A DNA stretch of 64,000 nucleotides from Mytilus galloprovincialis (GCF_965363235.1 NC_134843.1:67681865-67745864); one strand, 5' to 3'; positions 1 to 11,539 are shown, counted from the stretch's first letter. Notes: generated by a model from the letters alone, not told the origin. Numbers and translations: made by a program.

Positions 1-599
1 ATTTCGTAATGCTAGTCATGTTTACTGTCGAATAATGATACTATTCTTTCAATTTAACTGTGGAGCGAATCATTAGTATTGTATATGCGGTGCATTTTCA
101 CTGTATAATTATTATTTTTTTTATCTATTACAGCTCATTTCTTTAAGCATGTAGAGCAAGACTTTAGTTGATTTGCTTGCTTTTTTTTATTGGATAATCA
201 TTATTATAACACCCAATTTAATTCAAATATTAAAAATACAGGTTAAACTATGCCTATTCATATTGTTTAAAAATGTCAATCTTATTTACAAAGTTTGTAT
301 AAACAATTATACAAACAAAGCAAGCAAGCCAACCAAAGTTTTGCTTTACATGCATTAGGAAATTAGCTGTAAAGCCTTAATTTAGCCGACTTGCTCAAAT
401 AATAGATAAAGTAAGAGAAAGATTTGATAAAATTTAACTTACGGATAAAAGTTTGGTTTTAAAACACTCTACTAAATTCAATAGAAATAACATTTATTTC
501 AAATGTATTCCATTTAGTTTCTTATAAAGCGTATAGAGATCTTTATCCTTATTTTTTTTATCCATTTCCATGACACTTCACCACTAATTACGTACATCC
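1..599. other. AT-rich non-coding stretch
   Basis: No exon, RNA gene or recognisable repeat is seen. A 61-codon frame at 173-358 has a hydrophobic, low-complexity product typical of AT-rich DNA and no splice context, so it is not called. Confidence 0.5.
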
Positions 600-775
600 T
601 GATATAGATTGCACCTTTGTTTTCCCGTTTAAAAGGTTTTACACTGGAGCCCTTTATAACTTGCTGTTCGGTGTGAGCCAAGACTCCATGTTGAAGACCG
701 TATTTTGACGTATAATGGTCTACTTTTATAAATTGTGACTCGGATGGAGAGTTGTCTCATTGTCACATACGACAT
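600..775 (+). repeat. Mussel interspersed repeat ('tctcattg' family), copy 1
   Basis: The stretch carries the family landmarks in order: 'gccctttataacttgctg', 'gtgtgagccaagactcc', 'tgttgaagaccgta' and 'gagagttgtctcattgtcac'. Further copies in this window lie at 11190-11452, 33965-34165, 34470-34745 and 51800-52000 (all +), with partial reversed copies at 8008-8110 and near 58570. It has no coding capacity. The family is recognised from memory of mussel genomes, not from a search. Confidence 0.75.
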
Positions 776-883
776 CTATATGGCTCAAAAACGAAACGAG
801 ACGGGATAAAAAGGGATGAAAAAATCTACGCTACTTTTTTAATATATTTATAATGGGCTTTATATGAGTCAAAATAGAGTAAA

Positions 884-1130
884 ATAGTGGGTCGCATTTG
901 GGTATGAGCGTCACGCCGGATTGCCGATTTTTTGCAAGCGTGACAGGTGAAAGTCAAATGATTGTGTAGAGAAAAACGGGAAATGAAGTCTAGCGGGACA
1001 CGGATAATTACAAAAAATTAGAACTGCATAGTATAAGCGGGATACGGGAATCTGACAAAACAATAAGCGGAATACGGGAATCTGCCAAAACAGTAAGCGG
1101 GATCCGGGATCAGAACCCCCCAATGAGACC
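884..1130 (+). repeat. Interspersed repeat with 'agcgggatacgggaatctg' core
   Basis: The motif 'agcgggat(a/c)cgggaatctg' recurs within the stretch, followed by 'ccccaatgagacccc'. A reverse-oriented copy lies at 42455-42690 (gattcccgtatcccgctt ... accccaatgagaccc). The shared cores show a dispersed family. The 70-codon frame here is repeat sequence, not a gene. Confidence 0.7.
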
Positions 1131-1289
1131 CCAGAAAAAGATATTTTTGTATATTCATCCTATTGTTACAGTCATGCCTTCAATAACAAAAGTATCCGAT
1201 GCATGCATTTTTTCATATTTTTGGTCCCTTTTTCAATTTTGTGGGGTCCAAATTTATAGACAAAAGTCCTTTAATATAGATATTTGGAA

Positions 1290-1560
1290 TTCGTTGACAT
1301 GCTGAATCTGACCATGTATCAAGTTTGGGGATTTTTTGCCTAGTTGCTGAAATAGCCCACATAGAGTTCCAAAGGGTCTAAAATCAACAAAAATGAATTG
1401 TAGCATGCATTTCGTGTACAATAACCCAAATGTGCATGGTTTTACCTCTGTGGTAGTATCCATTCGCGGATCTAGAATTTTTCATAAGTAGGGGCCCACT
1501 GACTGCTTAAGAGGGCCCGCTGCTGTCACGCTCAAGTGATTCACTATATAAGTAAAAATC
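1290..1560. repeat. Probable interspersed repeat fragments
   Basis: Contains 'gacatgctgaatctgacc' and 'gggcccactgactgctta...gagggcccgct', phrases I recognise from dispersed mussel repeats. Boundaries are approximate and no coding capacity is seen. Confidence 0.4.
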
Positions 1561-2533
1561 AAGGAGAAACGTAATCTGAAGAATACAATATGACATTTTG
1601 AGAATCGCTTTTGTTACAAGTTTGAAAAGCTATATATTTGATGAAGAATGAATGAGGAGTTTGTATTTCAATTGGAAAATACATGTATCATAAATCCTAA
1701 AGTCATCAACTAAGTTTTTTTTCATTTGTTGCAAGTGCATTTATCACATAATTCTACAATAAAAATTCCTCGCATCTTTGAAAATTCTACATTAATAATG
1801 ACTGCACTAACAGTGATAATTCATCGCATCTATAGTTAAAATGGATCGCTTTCAATAATCGATATGCTATATTATGATGCTTTTATAACACTTATTTGAA
1901 GTTTAATGCTATGTTTGTATATGATAAAGACATATCACAATGAAAATATGTTAAAACTTAACTTAAAATCCTTTAACTTGATATTTTCAAAACGTAAACA
2001 AATACAGTTTTCCCATGATCCTTTATTCTACAATAGACATACCCGCATATAACAGTAAAAATGAACTAGCTGGATTCTTCGCACTTTATATACACTGAGT
2101 TTTATCTATCACAACCGTTACCAAATTTTAACGTTATATGTTATTGAAACTGTCGTCATATGGGGGTGTTTTAATAATGTAACTAAGGACAACATTAAAT
2201 ATCGGCATTTTACAATAATCATAAACGATACAAAGTGTATTGCATGAAATATCCATTCCGACAACTTATGCCTCTGAAGTAACATGACAGGCCAACAAAA
2301 CATAACTCAAATGTTGATATGCTGACTAACAAAAATCATTCATAAGATAATACCTAAACCCGAACAAGAAATAAGCGGTTTTGCAGTTATTGTTTCTTTA
2401 GCTAAAAATGATTTAAAAAAATTAATTGTGCGTTTGCATGCTTTTTTTTATGGCTAGTGTGTTATGTGTTTATGCTTTTTTTTGCAAAAAAAATCTTATT
2501 TTGAAGAAATCACCCATTTGATAAACCTGACAG
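1561..2533. other. Non-coding, probably intronic
   Basis: AT-rich with no exon or repeat that I can support. It is probably the last intron of the + strand gene whose terminal exon starts at 2534. The 61-codon frame at 2118-2303 (-) has no splice or composition support. Confidence 0.4.
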
Positions 2534-2702
2534 GTCGAAGTTAACGGGGACAAGACGACGAGTGAAATCTTGCATCAGTGATCCATCGATGCCAGCCAGA
2601 GGAATACGACCTATTCGCCAATTCCATCGGTTAGATGAATCAAAAATACTTCCTCATGTTCGCGAAGGACTTGAATTCAATGACGAATCAGATGATATTT
2701 AA
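2534..2702 (+). CDS. Terminal coding exon of an unrecognised gene
   Basis: This 169-bp stretch is preceded by a good acceptor (...acctgacag) and stays open for 56 codons to TAA at 2700-2702. One leading base completes a split codon. The peptide reads SKLTGTRRRVKSC, then a Met-Pro-Ala-Arg-Gly segment, and ends REGLEFNDESDDI. Its basic first half and acidic tail have the composition of real protein rather than of the AT-rich surroundings. It is distinctly GC-richer than its flanks. I do not recognise the family. Upstream exons are not identifiable in positions 1-2500 and probably lie outside the window. The start is set by the splice site, so no initiator Met is expected. Confidence 0.55.
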
Positions 2703-2926
2703 TTTTATATCCCTCTTCTGTTATAATTTTTACGTTTTGTATTGAATGAAGTGGTTCATTTTTTTTTATAGTAATCATGATATCCAACACAACAGGAAAA
2801 TGAGGTCAAGCTATAACCATCATTATATATGTCATTGATTTTTGTGTCATTCGTCAGGCGAAACTAAATTAGATAACTAGCATATGTTAAATAAGAAAAA
2901 ATATTTGTAGTGAAATTTTTTTATTA

Positions 2927-3501
2927 TTATGTGTTTCTCTGTACAAGTTTACAAACAGATAAATGATACTTTTGACTTGATCGCCATTTGAATTGTTTTC
3001 CACATATGGAGGACAAAAGGCGACCTTCATGAACCACTTTCCTGTGTTCCCTCAACGCGTCCAAGGACTTGTATCCACAACCACAAGTGCTACACAGGTA
3101 CGACGGAATTTCTTTTTCTTTTGAGTGGTGAGCCTTAATGTGGACGTTCAGGGAATTCTTGTACGTGAATTGTTTACTACACAGGGGACACTTCTCTGTT
3201 CTGATGTTATTGTGTAGATTGAGGTGTCCTCTAAAGTCCCAAAGCCGGTTAAAACCATCACCACAAATGCTACATTTGTATCTGTTTGTCCTTAATGTGG
3301 ATTGATAGTCCAGATCTTGACTGGAACATAAGGCCACAAACATGACAAAGGTAGCGGTAAGTTTTACTATCACCGGGAACACTGTCCTGTTTTTGGTTTT
3401 CATGAACTCTATTTTTGCGACTGTGATCATCTGTGATATTCCACTTCTTCTTTTTCTGAGTCATCGGACCCCTCGGCTGTCTCCTCCTCCATAAGATATA
3501 T
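2927..3501 (-). pseudogene. C2H2 zinc-finger protein gene with two frameshifts
   Basis: The last exon starts after an acceptor (aaatttcag, boundary 3501), with ATG at 3491-3489 opening an acidic N-terminus (MEEETAEGSDDSEKEEVEYH). The frame then changes near 3425 into a segment ending in a first finger (YLCHVCGLMF...SGLSIHI). It changes again near 3285 into YKCSICGDGF, EKCPLCSKQF and YLCSTCGCGY fingers with C-x2-C and H-x3/4-H spacing. Finger 1 lacks a clean second His. The last finger has Ser-Ser-Ile-Cys where its first Cys is expected, and ends H-x3-C. Tandem fingers of this kind normally bind DNA. The product is either a decaying gene or an intact one hit by two assembly indels. A possible 5' untranslated exon lies near 4876. 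Confidence 0.65.
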
Positions 3502-4875
3502 ACTGAAATTTAAAAAGTACACGTATTACATTTAACTCAAATAAAAAAAAATGTAGTTGAAAAATTGACATTGCACTAGCTCCCAGTAACTACAACTACT
3601 CTTAAGTTAGATAGGTATTTCATGTCTTTTTGTCATATATGTGTTCGTGTTTTATACTAGCATAACGCCAAGAGCATATATAGTAGCATAGCCACTCGAA
3701 AACATCTTTTAGAAGGGACCAGTGGTCAGAAGCCCCCCGTAAGCTTTAAGATTATCTATTTGTTATTAAAACAAATGCTGAAGTTTTTTGTAAGCACAAA
3801 CCTATAAAACCTAATATATGTCTTTTGTTGCTACCTTGCTGGCATGCTTTATTTGCTTTTGTAGTATAAATTTGATCTTATTTTTTTTTATTCCTTTTGT
3901 ATATCACATTACATAACTGGACATAAGGAGAAGACTTGTTGATATCAGGAGGGGGCAGAAGAATATATTTTTTATTTTCTTTACGTGGCATAATCGTGCG
4001 AAAATTTTATTTTTCATTGTTGAAAAATAATCGTTTTCCGGCATTGTACACTTCAGAATAGAATTTTAATCCTGTTTCTTGTAGGGTTGCTAATTTTCAG
4101 CGTTTACCAGGCCTTTAAATTATTCCTCAGGACTCTAATCCACTCCTCCCCCTTCCGAGAAAAAAATAAAATTATTGTTGCCCAATACTAGAAACGATTT
4201 CTAATGACAGATTGACAGGTAGCCGTCCGCTCAATCAATAACATCTGAAATTTGTCGAACGATTGAATTTCAAAATAATATACATGTTCGCATGGTTAAT
4301 GAAACTTCTTATGTGCACAAATGAATTGAAATACACGAAATTGGAATTTGTCTGTACAATGAGAATAATATATTGGCTTATGATGGTAAATTTGCAATGT
4401 GTATATTAAGATTTACATACAAAAATATGTTTTAAAACATGATAATTTTGTTTTAAAACGCATTATTGTCACAACGACTCGTACAGTATAAAACAATGTA
4501 ATTTAAAGACAACGAAGCGTACAGAGTTAAAAATTAAAGATGCACAAAGAGATGCACTTTTCGTTGTCTATATAGCATGTATATCTACAACTTTAAGTGT
4601 TTTGTTTAGGTAAAACGATAAGATTTTTAGAAATGTATGTTTGCAAAAGTAAAAGATGCGAGAAACTTAGAATTTATAACGATTAAAAATAGAAAACATG
4701 CTTTTACTATTGCCAAGGTCGTGCGTTTCGTTAATTTTAGCCTTTAGTAATAAAGTATTTAAAAAAAAAAATAGCAATACCATATAAGTGACATATCATA
4801 GTATATATTGAAGCAAAATATCATGAGAAATATTAAAGGACTTACCTTAAAATTGTAATTATTAGTCTGTCTTAC
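3502..4875. other. Putative intron of the zinc-finger gene
   Basis: AT-rich, with no coding signal on either strand. It lies between a donor-like site at 4875/4874 and the acceptor at 3502 on the minus strand. A second GTAAG donor-like site occurs near 4845. Confidence 0.35.
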
Positions 4876-4930
4876 CTCGGTTGTTCAAGGTGTGCTCGAC
4901 TCGAACGCGTCAACGTCCGGTTTCATTTGT
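4876..4930 (-). other. Possible 5' untranslated leader exon and promoter region of the zinc-finger gene
   Basis: Read on the minus strand, a locally GC-rich stretch (CpGs at caacgtccgg and actcgaacgcgtc) ends in CCGAG followed by GTAAGA, a strong donor. The coding exon acceptor is 1.4 kb downstream. No ATG-initiated frame starts here, hence a non-coding leader. The 5' boundary is a guess. Confidence 0.3.
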
Positions 4931-5454
4931 ATCGGGGTTATACGGGGTGATATAGTAGTGTAATGAGATTCTTCCTCAATACTCAATCTGCATAAAGAAT
5001 TTGCTGATTGAGAAACTTATTTACACGGACAAATCCTTGAGGATTGAAATGAGTGAAGTGGGGCGGAAGATACAAATGGGATAATTAAACTCATGTGTTT
5101 AAAACACACTGACACATGGCAAAACAAAACAATGCACAACATAGAAAACCAGTCTGAGCAACACAAACTTACAAAAAGAAGTAGTTCAATATAATTGATA
5201 ATTGTTTTAGAATAAAAACCTCAAAACAATATACTAAAAACTCATGTTGTTTTAATTTGAAGAAATAATCATTAATTTTGTGTACCTGTACAGAGGAGAC
5301 ATAGAAAAAACATGGTACAGGGAGATAACTCATAAAACAAAAAGGGTTTGGTTTAAGAGGGCTAATAAGTATTGATTATTTTATAGACCTGATGAAAAAA
5401 CAAATAACATTTAAGGGAAGAAAAAAAGGCAGAGGAAAAAGAACGAACAAGTAT

Positions 5455-5725
5455 GTGTCCATAGTACTCCAATTCCCCACTCACACTATCATTTTCTAGG
5501 TTCAGTGAACTGTGAAATTCGGGTAAAAACTGTTATTTGGCATTAAAAATAGAAAGATCATAGCATAAGGAACATGGGTACTAAATTTCAAGTTGATTGG
5601 ACTTCAAATTCATCAAAATCTATCCTGACAAAAACTTTAACCTTAAGCGAGACAGACTGACAAACTGATGGATGGATGGATACACAGGCCAAAGACATTA
5701 TGCCCCTAGGCGAGCATAAAAATAT
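5455..5725 (-). repeat. Mussel interspersed repeat ('gtgtccgttcgttcg' family), reversed copy
   Basis: Landmarks are 'gtgtccatagtactcc', 'cactatcattttctaggttcagtg', 'gaacatgggtactaaatttcaagttgattgg' (shortened here) and a terminal 'ggatggatggatacacag'. The 5' end of the same family, in + orientation, is at 16020-16170. No coding capacity. Confidence 0.6.
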
Positions 5726-6904
5726 TAAAATAACAGATTAAAGAACAGAGGAAACTCGTTACGTCATCATTAGTTGGAACATCACAATACATAAATACAA
5801 TTGGATGAAATATTTGTTTTTCTATTTATCTAGTACAGGAGCTGTGGTTTTATATTTAGTTCATTTCGTAAGTCTGTCTGATTTTGTTCCCAGTGTTTCT
5901 CCCAATTAGTACTGCAACTGACATCGAAAAAGACGCTTAGTTAACGAGTTTAATGGTCCGGAATAACACACGGCTGCAAATTGTTTTAAATGATAGAATA
6001 ATATCTATATTTTAATTTCCGTCGGGTCGTAAAAAGTTTCTATGGTCACATTTTTGTATTTTATCCCTTTAATGGGGATACCCTCAATTTATGGTTTTGG
6101 GTAGTTACCTTAAAATCCAAAAATATATTTTTTGGTTAAATTTCCCGCTATTTTCGTAAATATTTTCTATGCACATATCATCAAGGATCATCGGAATGAT
6201 GAAGACGTAAATATAATACCATCTCCAAGTAAAACTTTCAAACTTAAAGTTAGCTGTTTTTTAGGTAGAAATTTAACGCGTTTTTCTTTGAAAACGAGAA
6301 AACATATGATTCAAAAATAGTATTTGACATTTGAGAGGACAAAACATATTATTGCGATACTGCATGCAAATTTTGTTGGGCAAATTCCAAACAATTTTGT
6401 CAAAAACTCAAAAATAAAAACATCATTTGTACCTTTTTTAATTACGGAAATTTCCTATCCGTCAATCAGCTCCACCATTTATATTTTCCTTCACCATCAA
6501 TTTGATAGTTTCGATGTGATTATGTAGATTTTGTAGGAGAAGTTAATTTATTTTTGAGTGATTTGAATATATATAGTAGTTCTTTCGTGTATTTTCTGTA
6601 AATAAGTTATATTTTTGTTAATAAAATTTTGACTTTATATAAAAGTTAACCAAATCCTTCGGATAAGAGGTTTTTCCGGATAATGACTATAGTTGACATT
6701 GTGTGAAAATACATTGTATGTCAATGTTTAACCTCAGAGCAATTAATATGCATGCAAGTGGTCGGGGGAAAAGTACTATTGAAGATTCGCAGAGATTTGG
6801 TGTGTGACAAGGTGATGCTAAAACCAACTTCTCTTAATATTCTGCTTTCCGTGGGCGAATCATCAGTGATGTTATGAGACTTGCACCAGAAGGCAAAATT
6901 GGTG

Positions 6905-7330
6905 CGTCTTTAAATTAGATTGATTGATTGATTGTTGGTTGCTTAACGTCCAGTGACAAATATTTCATGCATGTTCAGGACGAGAACAAGTTAACAATAA
7001 AAACAATAGGTAGGTTTTGTCATAATAGAGGCCATTCGGGATGATGATCGGGAAAATTTAGACTGCCACTGGAAAATGATGGTATATTGGATTGGGACAG
7101 AAATTTTCCATTGCAACAGGCCACCTTCGGACTCCTCAAAGAGTTGATTCAAGGGTTTTAACATGCAAAGAACGTGACACTCCCTTTACACGAGGCATCG
7201 GACTTAACGTCCCCATTCTGACCGGACGTGACTGCGAACTTGATACATCCCGCACAGCCAAACGGACGCCCCACTTCGTTTTACTGCCGGTCGGGAGAAG
7301 ACCAAGTGACAACATTTCAACAAAAAACAA
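6905..7330 (+). repeat. Interspersed repeat ('gattgttggttgcttaacgtcc' family)
   Basis: Begins in 'gattgattgattgttggttgc', then 'ttaacgtccagtgacaaata' and 'catgcatgttcaggacgaga', a head I recognise from a very common bivalve repeat. It ends near 'gccggtcgggagaagaccaa'. It makes the overlapping 85- and 98-codon frames at 7092-7524 and the reverse frame at 7136-7375; these are not genes. Confidence 0.65.
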
Positions 7331-7572
7331 CAGAAATCCATACATGTGATCAAACTGATCGACATGTATCCTCACAACCTGACACTTTTATACGATCTCG
7401 CGCTCAGTTTCTTCCTTGTAGTTTGGATATGAAAACAGGGTTTTTATGTAAAAGACAAACCTTTAAAAAAAAACCAGAAAACTACGCAAAACTGAGTCCT
7501 CTAAACGTGTTGACAGTCTTTTAAGTTGTGCTTATTAATGTGAGTAATCATTTATCCATGCATAACCAAGTA

Positions 7573-8000
7573 CTTATTGAAGTCAACACCTGTGCAATTA
7601 AGTAAAACAGTTACTGAAAAATTAGAATTTGAACTTGCTGTCAGTTCATTAATAACGATTGTTAGTGATGTGATTTGTTCTTCCATAAAAAAAAAGCCTT
7701 TCTCATGTAGCACATCCTCTATATATACCGATCAATTTTACATTGTGACACCTTACAATTCAGACACAGTGGGACCAAGGGATATGAAATAAAGAGTTCA
7801 GCTCTGAACTCAATTTAGGGGATGCCATATCTGCTGCAGGAAAATTGAAGTCTATGTTAAGACTTTCAGAATTACACCAAGGTGTGTCTGAAAATATTAA
7901 GGATACATTAAAAGAAGAACAATTACTTCACCCTGCCACCAGTGCTCTTAAGAGCTATGTCCTCGTTTTGGTATTTCTATGGAAATGCATAGCTTGTTAA
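7573..8000 (+). pseudogene. Coding-like relic, two frames
   Basis: Two adjacent frames have protein-like composition unlike the surrounding DNA. The first (to 7792) reads STPVQLSKTVTEKLEFELAV and onwards to a stop. The second (about 7803-8000) reads SELNLGDAISAAGKLKSMLR, LSELHQGVSENIKDTLKEEQ and LLHPATSALKS. The second is preceded by 'gttcag', a possible acceptor. They may be two exons or one frame broken once. I do not recognise the family. The position inside the 5909-9465 TIR element suggests either a decayed element-encoded protein or captured host coding DNA. Confidence 0.35.
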
Positions 8001-8007
8001 TAGATAT

Positions 8008-8110
8008 CGGAAGATGTGGTATGAGTGCCAATGATACAACACACCATCCAAGTCACAATTTATAAAAGTAAACCATTATAGGTCACGGTCCGGTCTTCGA
8101 CACGGAGCCT
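8008..8110 (-). repeat. Partial reversed copy of the 'tctcattg' mussel repeat
   Basis: Reads 'gatgtggtatgagtgccaat', 'catccaagtcacaatttata' and 'cacggagcctacgctc', the reverse complement of the 3' half of the family seen at 600-775 and elsewhere. Confidence 0.7.
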
Positions 8111-8340
8111 ACGCTCAAAAGTTCATTTGTTAGTTAATTGATAAAATTAACACAAAGGCGCTTCTGAACCGTATATTGTCCCTAAAGATAACAAAAATTC
8201 GTAAATGGATGGCTATTTCAAAATCAATCGTTTCTGTAGCAACATTCGCCCCATTACATTTTGGATTGGCAGTGCAGATACATCATGCATATGCATATGG
8301 GAATATGGGTCACTAACATTGATCGAAACTTTGTACTCAC

Positions 8341-8542
8341 ATTTCTTTTGTGTTTCCTTTGCAAAGGTAAGACTATATCTGACGAGTTTCACCGAATCAT
8401 CACGGTATTTACGCTCCAGATAGCATTTGTACTCAAAAACTGTGTTTGCTTTGAACAAACTCTGTCCTACGCCGAACTTGTTCTTATAAAAAAGGGAAGT
8501 GTCTTGTAATGCTAATACGCGTACTGAATCCGCATATGATGA
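8341..8542 (-). CDS. Unrecognised internal coding exon
   Basis: On the minus strand an acceptor (aatcaatctcttag) opens a 202-bp frame that stays open to a strong donor, AAAT|GTGAGT, at 8340/8339. The peptide (SSYADSVRVLALQDTSLFYK, then NKFGVGQSLFKANTVFEYKC, YLERKYRDDSVKLVRYS and LTFAKETQKK) is well mixed in composition and looks like a folded domain with alternating hydrophobic strands. I do not recognise it. Without splicing the frame continues past the donor for about another 45 residues. It lies inside the 5909-9465 TIR element, so it may belong to the element or be a captured or pre-existing host exon. Confidence 0.4.
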
Positions 8543-9830
8543 CTAAGAGATTGATTCATGTCCCTATTTTATGAATACTTGAGCTATTGTGTGTCACTTT
8601 TAAAAGTTATACAAGGACCATGACTGATTTTGAATTACAACATTTGAAAATTGGCATTGCATTGTATAATTTTTCATCCTTCCCTTAAAAAATTAATGAG
8701 TTAACTTTTTTACCAGGATTATCCCACTAAAAAAATGTTCATGCACCAAACTGACTTTGTTTTACATTCATTTTTTTAAAACCTCGCATTCGCCTCGTGT
8801 GACTATAGTATAGTTTGTGTTATAACTGCCCTGTCTAGACTTTGCAAATACAAAATGTGTTTATCTATAACTAGATACTAATTTTCACAAAATACACAAC
8901 CTTTAAGATGCAAAATTAAAAACACTGTTTCAGCGCTTGAATTTTGTTTTTTTCAAAGATAGAAAAAAATATTGAAATAGTTTGATAAACTGGTGTTTTA
9001 TACTTTAGAAAATAATTCTGTAATATACTATAGTGAAATACTATACACAATATGAAAGTTTATGGATGTGAAAAGGTCAAGGCCACTTCTTCTTTTGCTA
9101 TGTCTTAAATGGAAAAAAATCAGAAGGGTCCAAATCAACGCCATTTTTTAATGGCAGCTTTTCATATAAGTAGTCAAATTTGTCGTTTCAACATCGTTTC
9201 ATACCATATGCTTATGATTGAATCGTTTTTGTAGCATTCTATTGAATAAATATCAGAATATTTCTCCTTTTTGTCCTTGTGGTTGAAATGTTGATATTTT
9301 TAGGTCTGACCTTTGACCTCAATTTCACAAAATTGTGACCACTCTGGATTTTTACGACCCAACTTTTCTTATTATACACGTTTTCCTCTTTCCATCGATA
9401 TATAATTTAGGTGTGTGTTCTTCCGGACCATTAAAGTTTTAAAAAATGAACTCTGGTTGCAGTACTAAATATATTGCCATCAAAAAATTTGAATTGGTGC
9501 CACATCTGATGGCCCAGGGTAAGTATATACTCACATATTGCTGTCTATTTCTGAAATGAAAAGAGATACCAAACTAATTATTTATTTTTTTCTGCAAAAT
9601 GATGTTAGAAGTTATTTGTATAAAGTTATGTCCATTTTGCATAAAATATGATAAAATTATAAAACTTCAATAAACAAGCAGTCTGAATTAATTCTAAATA
9701 TAGTTTTAATATGGAAGTTAACTACTTTGTTAACACTAAAAAAAGCCTAACATATTGCCTAACCTAATCATTTATAAGTTCTAAGTTATTACTTTATAAG
9801 TGGAGGTTGGTAGTAACTTGGTACATATTA

Positions 9831-10100
9831 AAAGTAAAATCACAAAAATACTAAACTCAGAGGAAAATCAATTCGAAAAGTCCATAATCACATGGCAAAA
9901 TCAAATAACAAAACGCATCAAAAACGAATGAACAAGAACTGTCATATATTCCTGACTTGGTACAGGCATTTTCAAGTGTAGAAATTGGTGGATTGAACCT
10001 GGTTTTATAGCTAGCTAAACCTCTCACTTGTATGACAGTCGCATCAAATTCCATTATATTGTCACCGATGCGTGAACAAAACAAATAGACACAATAGGTA
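9831..10100 (-). repeat. SINE-like mussel repeat, minus orientation
   Basis: Landmarks are 'aaaagtaaaatcacaaaaat' at the left (the 3' tail on the minus strand), 'gacttggtacaggcattttc', 'ggtggattgaacctggtttt', 'agctagctaaacctctcact' and 'gtatgacagtcgcatcaaat'. A diverged + copy is at 50600-50835, and only the last 28 bp of the tail is inserted at 46236. The 75-codon frame at 9857-10084 is repeat. Confidence 0.7.
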
Positions 10101-10329
10101 AAAATGTCAAAAATAGGGGTACAGCAGTCAACATTGTGTTATCATCTTAATCACTATAAAAACAACAAATGTAACGAAGAAGCACAAAAGGGCATACATC
10201 AAATTAACATCCTCATTTTGATTATATTATACGATTTTATCTGTCTATGTAAATTGCACCCATCAAGGAAGGAGGGTTTTGAGTACTGGTGTAAAAATGC
10301 GCGTTTGAAATGCGCACAGGTAGACATGA

Positions 10330-10740
10330 AATAATTTTGTCGTTCAAAGTATGACGGGATGCATAAATACAGTCACGCAAAATAGATATAACAAAGACTG
10401 ACTTAACAGTTAAAGTAATAATAATAATAAATAAAATAATAGTGTGGTTCAAAGTATGACGGGATACATAAGTACAGAGTCACGTCAAATGTATATCACA
10501 AAAAAAGTGGGTTAACAGTAAAAGCAGAGACATGTATTTATATGTCTCTGGTAAAAGTAATATCAATAAATAAAATAATTTTGTCATTCAAAGTATGACA
10601 AGATACATAGGTACAGAGTCACATCATAAAATAATTTTGTCGTTCAAAGTATGAAGGGATACATAAGCACAGAGTTATGTCAAAAGGATATCTAAAAAAA
10701 CAGACTTAACAGTAAAAGTAATATTAATAAAGACAAATAA
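10330..10740 (-). repeat. Tandem repeats in the 3' region of a Penelope-like element
   Basis: Four imperfect units begin 'attttgtcgttcaaagtatg' followed by 'acgggatacataagtacaga' (near 10334, 10447, 10580 and 10632), with 'cttaacagtaaaagtaat' between them. One unit carries a hairpin, CAGAGACAT...ATGTCTCTG. The array directly follows the Penelope coding fragment on the minus strand, so it is read as its 3' non-coding part. Confidence 0.6.
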
Positions 10741-10796
10741 AAGAATAATATAACACGTTATTAAGATGATAAACAACGTCAGTACGCAAAATCTAT

Positions 10797-11181
10797 ACTT
10801 CAAGACCATCGTGTATTATTTGTGAAGTTGATATGGAATATTTATCAACAAGTTCTGGGTACCTTCCGATGAACTTTTTTTAGAAAAAGGACGAGACGTT
10901 CTTTGACATACCCCTGGTTCATCAACTTTCTGCTCAGATACTGGTGACGTTTTACAAAGTCTGAGTAGGAGCTGCAAGCTCTTGAATACCGAATAAGTTG
11001 GGAAATGTATATTCCATATGCAGGTGAAGTTGGTATATTGCTACTAAGGTGGGGGAAATTGATAATTTCAAAATCAAAATCGTCTCGTTTGTCATAGATT
11101 CTGGTACTAAGATGACTGTGTATGTCGAATTCGAGGTATAAGTCTAAAAATGAGGCGGAGGAAGCCGGCTGCTTTTGTTGT
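10797..11181 (-). pseudogene. Penelope-like retroelement, C-terminal coding fragment
   Basis: Minus-strand translation gives SFLDLYLEFDIHSHLSTRIY, DKRDDFDFEIINFPHLSSNI, PTSPAYGIYISQLIRYSRAC, KRHQYLSRKLMNQGYVKERL and FIGRYPELVDKY...STSQIIHDGL. I recognise this as the region downstream of the reverse transcriptase core in mollusc Penelope-like elements. One base too many in an A run (complement of 10875-10881) shifts the frame between ..ERLVLF and FIGRYPEL. The RT catalytic region and most of the 5' part are absent, so this is a 5'-truncated dead copy whose 3' tail is the tandem array at 10330-10740. Confidence 0.75.
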
Positions 11182-11189
11182 TACCTGTC

Positions 11190-11452
11190 ATAAGTCAAGA
11201 ATCTGATGTTCAGTAGTTGTGTTTTGTTGATGTGGTTCATAATTGTTTCTTGTTTTTTATATAGATTAGAACGTTGGTTTTCATGTTTGAATGGTTTTAC
11301 ATTAGTCATTTTTGTTGGGCCCTTTATTTATTGCAAAAGGCTCCGTGTTGAAGACAGTACTTTAATCTATAATTGTTAACTTCCCTTACAAATTGTGACT
11401 TGGATAGAGAGTTCAACTTGTCTCATTGTCACTCATACCACATCTTTGATGG
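11190..11452 (+). repeat. Mussel 'tctcattg' repeat, longer copy
   Basis: Starts 'aagtcaagaatctgatgttc', then 'tatatagattagaacgttgg', 'ggctccgtgttgaagacagt', and ends 'ttgtctcattgtcactcata' followed by 'ccacatctttg'. It sits in the COQ4 3' intron or flank. Confidence 0.75.
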
Positions 11453-11539
11453 TTCATTCTAGTCTAGACATCTGTATCTTGGATGTCTCTTTTTTCATTG
11501 AACTATATCTGTTAATACAATGTATATTAATGAACTTAC

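Larger units (their letters stand above)
5909..9465. mobile_element. 3.56 kb TIR element with TA target site
   Basis: The left end GTACTGCAAC (5909) matches the inverted right end GTTGCAGTAC (ending 9465). The similarity continues inward as 'tttaatggtccggaa.aacacac' (about 5950) against 'gtgtgttcttccggaccattaaa' (about 9415), and 'gggtcgtaaaaa...ggtcac' (about 6024) against 'gtgacc...tttttacgaccc' (about 9340), so the arms are degenerate but at least 150 bp long. TA flanks both ends (5907-5908 and 9466-9467), consistent with a TA-targeting DNA transposon. Inside are a second repeat (6905-7330), a partial reversed 'tctcattg' repeat, coding-like relics at 7573-8000 (+) and an exon-like segment at 8341-8542 (-). 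No transposase signature is recognised. Confidence 0.6.

Noticed and set aside
7092..7524. 85- and 98-codon plus frames and a 79-codon minus frame
   Set aside because: All fall in the 'gttgcttaacgtcc' repeat.
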